A DNA stretch of 64,000 nucleotides from Litoditis marina. Taxonomy: Eukaryota > Nematoda > Chromadorea > Rhabditida > Rhabditidae. The position numbers were made by a program, and so were the translations under genes. The DNA is taken from assembly GCA_964036275.1 (NCBI GenBank), contig OZ038433.1, positions 14,216,457 to 14,280,456 on the forward strand, given 5' to 3'. Under the pieces are notes generated by a model that was not told where the DNA came from, made no database searches, and was given only the letters and a program-made list of their open reading frames with translations. Each line of letters starts with the position of its first letter. The stretch's first letter is position 1. Below, in pieces: positions 12,701-20,773 of this stretch.

Positions 12701-15700
12701 CATAGAACAAACTTTCATTGATGTATTCAAAACATCAGTACTCACAATCTCATCTCAAGTATCTTGTTTTGTCCAGTGTTCAGCAAAACTGGCATTCAAT
12801 GAATGAGATCGAAAACAGTTCAAGAGGTTGACTTGGGATGAAGAGACGGGAAGTTTCAAAGTCTGGAAAGTTCACCATAAGTGAAAACATCTAATGTAAG
12901 ACGTGATCGAGTTCTTGTTGTAACTTTCTTCACTTGTAATAATTTGCAAATTTCAACCTTAGCGCAGCTAGAAAAGGAAACATATGCCGTATATGCTTGT
13001 TCTATATATTAACAGTGAACCATATCAAATGTGGACATCTCTACTACCAAAACGTGAATGAATCTACCAGTAACACTCCAGATTACGCAGCGGCAATCAA
13101 ATGGAACCTCGCGGAACACAAAATGTCATCGAAAAACTACAGTCTTCCTTGTGAGCGTGACAATGTGACAGAAAAATGGACGGAGTGGGACGGCGAACCT
13201 CAGTTGAGATGTCAAACGGCTAGTCTTCACGCATTCCATGTACTAGAAGTTAATTGAATAGTCACGTGAAGTTAGCATTCTAATGATGAATCGTGCATTT
13301 TGTCATTGCACGTTTCTGAGTTCTGCTGTGTTTAACATGTTTCACGTGACTGTGCAATTGACTAACAGTATACACACGATTTCCGCGATCGCGAAAAAAT
13401 AGAGAGTGTGCAGGTCAGAGAGACGCATACTATCTTAATCAGTCTGTGACCTCTCTGACCTACATGCGCTCTCATAGAACATGTCATTTTGCTGTTTGAC
13501 AACAATTACCATAGATTGTTAGTTTTACAAGTAGATTAGTTTTCGTGAAATTATTTCAATTTTCCCGTGGTCTCGGCTCATATTTTCAATAATCGTGACA
13601 TTCTTCACTATTTCTTTTTTCAGTACGGCACCGGCAAACTAAGTATTCTGGTTCTCGGAAATTCGATCGGTTTTCGAGCTTTTCCATTGATTCACAGTAT
13701 TCTGGATGGCAGATACAAGGAGTTGCGTCTATTCACTGCCAGTGGTACGGTTATGGATGTTTCATAATCTTATTTTTACGAGCACCTCCTTGCTGAAATG
13801 GTTTGCTGTTTCTTGTTGTTCGCGACTCGCCGGCGCCTGAAGCATTCGGCATCCGACAGGGTGGCGAACTACAAGAATCGAGCGACAATGCTAGCTAATG
13901 AATTAAAAGTTTATCTGAAAAATCCAGACTCGAGAGGAGTTTTTGACATATTTTTTCAACATCGTTATTTGCGTTTTTTCCGGTCAACTTCCGTTGCTGA
14001 ACGCGAATTCCCCATTTTCGAGAGCCGCGAGAATAGTAGCAGATCGCATGCGGCCGGACGTCATTTTTCACATCTACGCCGCTTTGTGGGTCTATTTCTT
14101 CTTCATTTTCAAAAATAGACGACATTGTTAGACAGAGAACGACATTATTCAACTTGTAAATTGTTCTGCAAGTATGGTGCAATTTCCGAAATACGACTGC
14201 AATATGACGGTATAAAAACTGCAGACACAGTGGTTCTGAGCTAGATATGTACATGATCGATTCGCTCTTTTCTGTCAACCCTATGCGGTAGTATCCCTTG
14301 ACTTCGCACTGAGATTCGCGATTCTCCATGTCGGTGCTATTATGGAAAAACCATCACCAACTCGCATAGGTTCAAGCAATACAACGAACAGCTTCAGCGA
14401 TATATCTATCCATCTATCCAATAAGTATAACAGATAATGTTACTGATGTTTTTGCATCCACCTCTATTTTTTGATATTATAGCGGAACGGTTCCTTCCCC
14501 TTTAGATACCGGCAGCTATTAGTCGAAGCCTTGAACAAAGCTTTGTGGGAAAACAAGCTAGAAATTTTGACTTTTCAAAAATATATTTTCGTTCTACAGG
14601 AATCCTGAAGCCATGACGTATCGTCGTCTAAACGAAAGTGCACCGGACGGTGCCTTTAAGAGATTACAAGACTGCATCCACTTTTTCAGGTTAGTTGATT
14701 TACAGTAACCCTAACATAAGATACACTTCAGATCAAGAAAAAACGTGTTTCAACCACATCAATGGATTTCCAAACAGTTTCAAGAAATTCAAAGTTATTA
14801 ATGTGATTCGGGACATAGCCTGTTCGGACGAATTTTTCGATGGTCGTCTCGAGAGGCCGTGGGAATATGAAAAATCGCCGAGTTGGTTGTCTCTTTTGAA
14901 TCGTCCGAATCGCCTAACTACCGACGACAGAGAAACCGTCCGAATGGCCTAATGTGGCAACGATCCAAGCCTGAACCCAAACACTAAGACTTGGTATAGG
15001 GAGCGGGTACTGGAATTGTATGTAAACCACTGTGATCAAACTACAAACACAACTACGCAAGTCTTACATACTCTGTAAAAACTATGGGAAGTACGAACCA
15101 CTTTCACGTAGCAGATACGTGAAAACACTTTCAATCTATTCGTCGGCCATCACTTTCAAGCAGTTTTTTATCCTCGTCGGCAGTAGTATCAACGTTTTTA
15201 TATTGTTTGGTACATTTTTTCTTTGTTTTCTTGATATATTTTGTTCAAATTGTCTTGTTTGACCCCATACATTTGCATTTGCTAATTGTAGTTGTAGTTC
15301 GTGACTAATTACCTGTTATCCTGGCGGCACCAAACCACTGCATTCCAATTATGTTGTAACCGTATCGTGAGTAGTTGGTGAGAGTTAGGTGACAAAACAC
15401 AACATTGAGACGAACTAATTAGGAAATGGGCGGAACTTTGCTTGACCCTTAAAAAAACTACCTTACAGTTCATTCCAACCATGGATCCTTCCTCTCTCAC
15501 GCCGGCTCCCATCCGTACTCTTCAGAACGGGGGAGCTATGGATACAGATATAGTTTTGCTTTCTTTAGATGACCCTTCTAGTTCTTTCTCTAACACTCTG
15601 GGGGGTCCTTCTACTTCAAATCTCTATCAAGCTTATCCTGCTCCAAATTCTCTTCCCATCACGTCTTCGGCGCCATTGTACTTTGCTCCTACTCCTGGTT

Positions 15701-18700
15701 CATCTCACCCAACACACACACAACACCAGGAGCTAGTGGAAATTCAGCGCTGCTACTTCCTTCCTACAACCCGGGGTTATACGGTGGGCAAATTGTAACT
15801 CCTACACAACATCAATGGGGTCCAACATACACAAGTTTGCCTCTTCCTCCTATAGTTCGCACCACCTTTCCGGGTAAGCGGCAAACCTCCCAAATGGGTA
15901 GTCCAAATATTCTCATGTACGCAATTCCAAACTGTGCCTTATGCTACTCATTTCAAAAGCATCGCTGCAACAAGACCCACGACGTCTACGTGTGCTCACG
16001 ATGCAAATCAATGAAGGTGCATCTACCCATACAGGTATACACTATTATACTTTAGAGTTGAGATACACTTCGTTTTTAAAAGTTACATTAGGACATACAA
16101 ATCTGCGATAACTCTGCCGAATCTTCATATCTGTTCAGTTTTAAGTTGTGAATAAGGTTTCCTAGAGTTAAAGAATGTGAACGAGTCTACATTAATCAGT
16201 AAACCTGTGGTGTACACTCAAATTGGTAAACCAGTGAACTCAAGTCGGTGAACTCATAATGAGGAGTTGAACTTTTCTATGCCTTTTTCTGAAATTCAAT
16301 TTTCTATAGAGTCAGTTAGTTACCTGTAAAGTTCAGAGTGATCCAATCAGAGTTGTAGTTTGATCTCAAAATTCATATGACTTACAAAATTTGTCTGAAA
16401 AGCAATGCGATCAAACTACAAACACCACAAAACTTTCACAATTGTTGATTTTTAAGGTGGTTGAGAACGAATTCTGTTCTGACCCTTGTGCTCTGATTCA
16501 CGTGTGCACCCCGTATGATGCGTATGCAGAAACTTCTACGAGAATCGGCTACAAAGTGAGAGGCAATTTAATTAAGCTGAAAAATGAAAAACGTGTATAT
16601 GCACGAGCGTGTCGCTCCACTTCACCTGTAATGATTTTCCATTAACGTAGTGATTCCTGTTCAGAACAGTGTTTTTATCAATTAAGTAATCTGAATGTTG
16701 GAGAGATTACCTGTATCGTTTGGATAAGTGTATACAATGTTTCGAAATGAGGTAGGAGGGGATATAAATGCATTAGAGGAATGGGGAGCATGGCAGTAAA
16801 ACGCGTTCAAAATCTTTTCTCTAGGTGAAGCAAGATCTCCGTGAACAGCCCGATCCAGTCAATCGTGCCACGCCCGTGCAGATATGGCAGAAGACGTTAT
16901 ACAGAATACCTCCTGGACATGTCGCAGCATTCCACTCACAAGTCGCACAAGAATAAGTAGTAATGTGTATATATGTAAACAATTTGTTAGTTATTATTGT
17001 TGTGATTGTTATTGTTGTGATTGTTATTTGTTGTTGAGTTTTCAGTAGTGCTGTTGTGTTACTTTGTACTATAAACTATGTACTTTACTTCTAGCCAATG
17101 AAATTCATTCAAATTAAAGCGTTCATTGTTTTCCTTTTCAAGTATTACTCGGAAACTCTACTTGATGTAGTTACTTAATTTGGACTGATGGTTAGGCGAT
17201 TCGGACGGAGGGTTAGGCGATTCGGACGGAGGGTTAGGCGATTCGGACGGAGGGTTAGGCGATTCGGACGGAGGGTTAGGCGATTCGGACGGAGGGTTAG
17301 GCGATTCGGACGGAGGGTTAGGCGATTCGGACGGAGGGTTAGGCGATTCGGACGGAGGGTTAGGCGATTCGGACGGAGGGTTAGGCGATTCGGACGACTG
17401 CTTGCGCGAGGTTAGGCGATTCGGACGAAGGGTTAGGCGATTCGGACGATTGCGCAGAGAGAGACAACCAAGCAATTATCCTCCGAATAGCGGTAGACCC
17501 ATGTGATTCAGATGCCCATACCGCGCGTACCTTACTGGTTATGCAGCGGTTTCTCCATATTGGACACTTCCATAAACCACAAATGTCACACCAAAAAAGG
17601 AAAAAAGTGTGTGAGATGTTCAGAATGCAATGAACATAGCATGTAGTGACATGAGTGTGAAAAAACATTTTCATTCTAGCGCTAGGTCCAAAAGAATGGT
17701 GATTGATCTGCCGTACTACATGGAATTGAACATGAAAGTCGCCTACGAACTCGCAAAACGAATACAAAAAGGAACGTCGCTCAACGACATGAAGATAAGT
17801 AGAGAGGTATGAAGTTGGACGCTATATTGACATTTTCTGCCTATTCGGCGCAATGTTAGAGTTCAAACATTTTATGAGGTAATCACACTAGGCAGCTCAT
17901 GAGCTTAGTTCACGTCACATAGAAAGTTGTTGAAGCAGGACGATTATGTGGACCAATCTCGTGTCAACGGTCCTTTAAACTGCAATTATTAATGTATTGC
18001 AGTTTAAAGGACTGAAGCGTTGCGATTGGACCACATCATCGTCCTTCTTCAACTATTGACAAAAGCTTCACTGAGTTACTCACAGTTTTCTGTGACAGAT
18101 TTGTTAGACACCTGATGATCAACAGATCGATTGAGATCACTACCGCGTTGGTATTTCCAACTTTTATGTGGAATGAAAGTACAATGTCTAATTTTTCAGC
18201 AGAGTGAGTGAGTATTGATTTCTTAAAACGTACAGTACTGGGCTATTCAACGTTTAAACTAGATATAAAACAGATAACCCGGATGCGCTTATGAATAGAG
18301 TATAGTTCTCGCCATTCCCACTGAGACTTTGGCAGCCTGCCAAGAAAACTTTGCATGATGATATTTCATAGAAATAACAAGTTTTATGAAAACAACTCTT
18401 ACCCACGTAGTGTAACAAAGGTCAACTGTCGCACAGAAAACCGTTTAGTGCTTCGAAAAACATTGTTATGGTGAGAAGCCGCCTGGAAATTTTGTTGGCA
18501 AGTTGCCGAGGTCTCAGTGGGAATGGTTGCAACTATACGTCAACTTCAGACGGATGACAAACAACAGCACTACCATCGGTTGCGCGTCAGGAAAGCCAAG
18601 TGTGAAAACTGTATCTATCATCACATCAATGAGGTGGGCTCTTAGTTCTCGTACGTAAAACACAGCAAAAATCTCGTGTTACACTCAAATTTGGTAGATC

Positions 18701-19162
18701 AAACTACAAACACCTTCCGATCTTCCGTTTTCTGAACAAACACTATAAAGAGATGTGAACCAACTACTTCCACAACGTTCTCTAAACAGTACGTTTGTCT
18801 AAAGAAGACTATATAAATTAGTTATACTGTTTGTCACGTAAAACATGTTAAACACAGCAGAACTCAGAAATGTGCAGCGACAAAGTGCACGATTATTCAT
18901 TAGAATGCTAACTTTACGTGACTATTCAGTTTGCTTCTAGTACACAACAATCTTGAATCAGATTTCGAGTTTAAGTGGTAGAGTTTTCTGAGTACGCGAT
19001 TCATACTTCCAGGCCATTTTCGAGGGAGACCACTACTACTTTTACAACCGCACGAGTCTCCGTGCGTACACGGCAGAAGGCTGGCATTTCACACCAGAAG
19101 GACTCCAGCTAGTTCGACCTTCCTATGAGAAGATTATCAATAAAGTACTCGCAGAGTTCTGA
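6709..19162 (+). CDS. OAC-type O-acyltransferase (acyltransferase_3 + SGNH), 5' part missing
   Basis: Likely membrane-bound O-acyltransferase of the nematode OAC family. The visible protein (~502 aa) begins inside the acyltransferase_3 domain (IWQFL), goes on through membrane segments (VIALLATVALNPFW, YFGDLSYTLYLVHWPV, FTLVLVILSSVFIHHTVEK), then the lumenal SGNH part: ILVLGNSIGFRAF with the Gly-Asn-Ser nucleophile motif, IDLPYY, and a late His in GWHFTPEG. Exons: 6709-6794, 7310-7427, 7726-7977, 11990-12051, 12429-12561, 13016-13239, 13624-13744, 14025-14085, 14600-14689, 17680-17806, 18550-18633, 19013-19162. Phases agree throughout, but the 7977 and 13239 donors and the 14025 acceptor are weak. 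The first exons lie left of the window or are lost, because 1-6700 is repeats. A loop after block I looks shortened, so a pseudogene is possible. Confidence 0.8.
6851..6901. repeat. Hairpin with 20-bp arms in an OAC intron
   Basis: Arms ACTACCACCACCTAAGTTTC and GAAACTTAGGTGGTGATAGT pair with one mismatch around an 8-base loop. It may be a tiny fold-back transposon remnant. Confidence 0.75.
8080..8240. repeat. Degenerate tandem repeat in OAC intron 3
   Basis: Three to four diverged copies of a unit of about 50 bases centred on CACAAAATCCTTACTA and ending near AGTGT. The rest of this 4-kb intron (7978-11989) shows no firm gene apart from the separate entries. Confidence 0.55.
9193..9345. mobile_element. 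Short inverted-repeat element (MITE-like), about 150 bp
   Basis: Inverted ends TGGCCGTATTCACCAAT and ATTGGTGAATACGGCCA are perfect 17-bp mirrors, with more imperfect pairing inwards. CAG flanks both ends and could be a 3-bp target duplication. There is no coding capacity. Confidence 0.75.
10785..11096 (-). CDS. Hypothetical 103-aa protein in an OAC intron
   Basis: A single uninterrupted minus-strand frame of 103 codons starting ATGATGCAG. The first third is charged (KDEREREQLKIK); the last third is hydrophobic and aromatic (LLYFYLIESF, WIFIVTALLG), which could be a membrane anchor. No family is recognised, no splice signals are needed, and no poly-A signal was identified. It lies antisense inside the large third intron of the OAC gene. 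A chance frame cannot be excluded. Confidence 0.25.
   Translation of the reverse strand: MMQETRTSPLHSKDEREREQLKIKLTTIVPHYKVTISDYIISAARQWHDSLVNFIVREIFQKQSENVASLLYFYLIESFTSYLTWGVKNGWIFIVTALLGHVM
13241..13372 (+). mobile_element. MITE family 1, copy 1
   Basis: About 130-bp element starting TACTAGAAGTTAATTGAATA and ending near TTGACTAACAGTATA. Its inverted ends share AGTCACGTGAA/TTCACGTGACT and its centre holds ATTGCACGTTTCTGAGTTCT. It sits exactly at the 3' edge of OAC exon 6, so the donor proposed there (CAT|GTACTAG) is made by the element's end. Confidence 0.85.
13397..13478. repeat. Imperfect hairpin beside MITE copy 1
   Basis: GTGCAGGTCAGAGAG pairs with CTCTCTGACCTACATG across about 35 bases. 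Probably another small fold-back remnant in the same OAC intron. Confidence 0.55.
14725..14952 (+). pseudogene. Coding-like fragment at the left edge of the nested element
   Basis: After an acceptor-like TACACTTCAG (ends 14732) a frame reads FKVINVIRDIACSDEFFDG and then runs through the element's left end into repeat-derived residues (NRPNRLTTDDRE). The VxxVxxDxxCSD pattern is faintly like the second half of the Cys-rich domain of the nested gene. It may be a truncated paralogue exon broken by the insertion. This is inference; no complete domain is present. Confidence 0.3.
15034..15050 (+). promoter_or_regulatory. Dispersed motif GATCAAACTACAAACAC, first of many
   Basis: Exact copies at 15034-15050, 16409-16425 and 18697-18713. 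Near copies at 21009-21025, 39740-39757, 60282-60298, 62506-62522 and 62524-62541, and reverse-strand copies at 16353-16365, 28452-28462 and 29117-29132. The flanks are unrelated, so this is a short conserved word rather than a long repeat. Its role is unknown. Confidence 0.7.
15481..16956 (+). CDS. Nematode Cys-rich (zinc-binding-like) protein, nested gene with a frame break
   Basis: Starts MDPSSLTPAPIRTL with a Ser/Pro/Thr-rich N-terminus, then a Cys/His domain: CALCYSF, YVCSRC, EFCSDPC, HVC. CxxC-CxxC-SDPC-HxC spacing followed by a basic tail ending in an IWQ-type motif is a pattern I associate with a Caenorhabditis-specific, probably zinc-binding family of unknown role. Exons: 15481-16034, 16457-16555, 16825-16956, with junctions in phase. 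Within the first exon the frame shifts near 15711-15729 at a CA run: one extra CA unit would explain it. A 33-base intron (GTTCATC..ACCAG) would also restore the frame but is shorter than normal nematode introns. So it is either a pseudogene, a sequencing error or an odd micro-intron. It lies inside an intron of the OAC gene, same strand. Confidence 0.6.
17186..17452. repeat. 21-bp tandem array containing the telomeric hexamer
   Basis: About ten near-identical 21-bp units with the core GTTAGGCGATTCGGACG, then two diverged units and the right end of the nested element. Each unit contains TTAGGC, the nematode telomere hexamer. The unit length is a multiple of three, so both strands are open (plus RRFGRRV, minus SESPNPP). 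Inverted single units occur at 14902-14918 and about 14938-14953. Confidence 0.93.
17530..17650 (+). pseudogene. Fragment resembling the Cys-rich domain
   Basis: A plus frame just right of the insertion reads HKCHTKKGKKCVRCSECNEH and stops at TAG (about 17646). The H-x-C..C-x2-C layout and position after an F-x-I-L stretch recall the CALC..HRC..YVCSRC part of the nested gene. It has no matching second half, so it is probably a relic of the same family. Confidence 0.35.
17927..18054. mobile_element. Palindromic MITE family 2, copy 1
   Basis: Long hairpin: GATTATGTGGACCAATC on the left mirrors GATTGGACCACATCATC on the right, and the inner arms CCTTTAAACTGCAAT / ATTGCAGTTTAAAGG also pair. A second copy is at 24381-24508 and a partial one at 58771-58797. 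Confidence 0.8.
18301..18537. mobile_element. Palindromic MITE family 3, copy 1
   Basis: Ends TATAGTT..CCATTCCCACTGAGAC and GTCTCAGTGGGAATGG..AACTATA are inverted repeats of about 40 bp around a 150-bp centre. A diverged copy lies at about 25937-26095. It occupies OAC intron 10 directly before exon 18550. Confidence 0.75.
18823..18945 (-). mobile_element. MITE family 1, copy 2
   Basis: Reverse orientation, starting TATACTGTTTGTCACG and ending TTGCTTCTAGTACAC, with the centre AACACAGCAGAACTCAGAAA. Lies in the last OAC intron. Confidence 0.8.
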
Positions 19163-19193
19163 ACAAGTTGGTGTTGTGTTTGTTGTTGACCGT

Positions 19194-19199
19194 AATAAA
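19194..19199 (+). terminator. Poly-A signal of the OAC-like gene
   Basis: AATAAA 32 bases after the stop codon at 19160-19162, at a usual nematode 3'-UTR distance. Confidence 0.6.
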
Positions 19200-20560
19200 T
19201 ATTATATTTGTGGAGTTGATGGTGTACGGTTGAAAAAACACAACTCGTGCTGCTAACTAAACCTAAAAACCTCATACCGAACCAACATTTGTCTCTTTAA
19301 CTGAAAATTGTGCAGTAATCAGCAACAATTTTTTCATTAGTTTTCACTTCATTGAATACGCTAAACTCCTGTTCTCTCCATAATCACGACAACCACCATA
19401 AACAGTTTGCAAATGTCTTCATTTCAAAACCTCAAGGCTTCAGAATTGAGAGAGAGTATGGGGAGAATATACGAAACTAATTGTGTTTGATGTACCAACA
19501 AATAATGAAAACAAATTTGAAGAAAAAAACACATTCATGATATGATTTCGTGGAAACTTGATAAACAACAAAGAAAATCAATAACTCTAAAAGCTGACTT
19601 CATTGCCTGTTTCCCGTATATCAGACATTAATTGTTTGATAACAACCGGTTATTGCATGCTTAAAAGGCATTGATACATTAATATCCTGTGTTTCTCGCT
19701 GAAGCTGTATTTTCGGTTGTTCTAGAACTTTTTCGGTTCATCGTTTCTTTCTGTTTCTTGAACAAATTCACATATACCTGATTTTCATACCTCATTAAAA
19801 ATTAATCGTTCACCTGTTGGTCAGCTATCTGAAAAGGTATCGCAACCAAATAAACAACTCCATTGTTCGACCTACGTTTTATCTTGTACATCAGACTTAC
19901 AAAAACAGTTTCATCCATATATAATATCACTCGCAAGGATAAATACGTTCAAAACCGAATTCTTCAAAAAACATTTGTTTCCATGACCCCGGTTTTTTTT
20001 TCGTTGCGACAATTTGCACAATTGGATTGTTTTCGCCTCGAAGTGTTGAAGTCTCACAACGTAACAACTCATCGAGAATGAACACCACTTTCGTTTTTTG
20101 AATTTAGTTCCGGTACACTCCAATGCAACGATAATGGACATAGTAGGAGAGGAAGACGTGAAATTTCTGTCCGTCTATTTATCAATTTGTTTTCGATGCG
20201 AAACACCGGTTCTGTGTGAGTTGTATTCAACGGTTTGTATTTTCTAGTTTTTTGTCAATGTTCAACTCTAATAAGATTTGGTTTGTTGTTTTTTCTCTGC
20301 TTTTGTTATTAAAGAAGTAACTCAAATGTGACACTACTTAGTGAAAAGTTTGTTCCCTGCGTAAATTTGTTTTTATCACAACATTGTGGGCTTACAGAAG
20401 TGGTTTTATGCCGTTTTCTCGAAAACCCTTGAACGGCATACTAGTGATTGATATAATACTCACACTAAAAAATGGTGAACTTTTATTGTTGTTTTTCGCG
20501 AGATTTATACCATATTGGTTTCATGAATATTGAGCCAAACCTTTGAACAAAACATACAAA
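19200..20560. other. Intergenic, convergent 3' ends
   Basis: AT-rich spacer between the OAC gene (+) and the TTBK-like kinase gene (-). A TTTATT at about 20563, on the far side, could be the kinase poly-A signal. No exon-like block was found. Confidence 0.5.
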
Positions 20561-20659
20561 ACACTTTATTCTTACTAGCTACAAATACACATGGAAAGAG
20601 TTGTACGCGAAACCACAGAAACATCGTTCAATAGACCAACTCTCCTTTTGACACTGAGC

Positions 20660-20770
20660 AGAAAGAAAGAAAAGAGAGAAGAGAAAGGGAATCAGCAGAG
20701 AGTCAAAAGAGAAAGAGAGAGAAACAAAGAAGAGAATTCGAAGAAGAGAAAGAGAGAGAAAAGAGAGAAT
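20660..20770. repeat. GA-rich tract in the kinase 3' UTR
   Basis: Purine-rich low-complexity DNA (AGAAAGAAAAGAGAGAAGAG type) that starts within a few bases of the kinase stop codon. In the transcript it would be a long CU-rich 3' UTR. Confidence 0.75.
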
Positions 20771-20773
20771 GGA

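Larger units (their letters stand above)
14883..17471. mobile_element. Inverted-repeat-bounded insertion carrying a gene, inside an OAC intron
   Basis: The left end reads TTGGTTGTCTCT (14883-14894) followed by CGTCCGAATCGCCTAAC (14902-14918). The right end mirrors both: GTTAGGCGATTCGGACG copies and AGAGACAACCAA (17460-17471). Between them lie the Cys-rich gene and a 21-bp tandem array whose unit is the same inner motif. OAC exon 9 (ends ..TTC AG at 14689) and exon 10 (starts C GCT at 17680) join in phase, so the ~2.6-kb segment sits wholly in that intron. No clear target duplication was found. It could be a gene-carrying DNA transposon or Helitron-like element; no transposase is seen. Confidence 0.6.

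Noticed and set aside
17158..17475. 105-codon minus frame with SESPNPP repeats
   Set aside because: Product of the 21-bp array; the unit length alone keeps it open.
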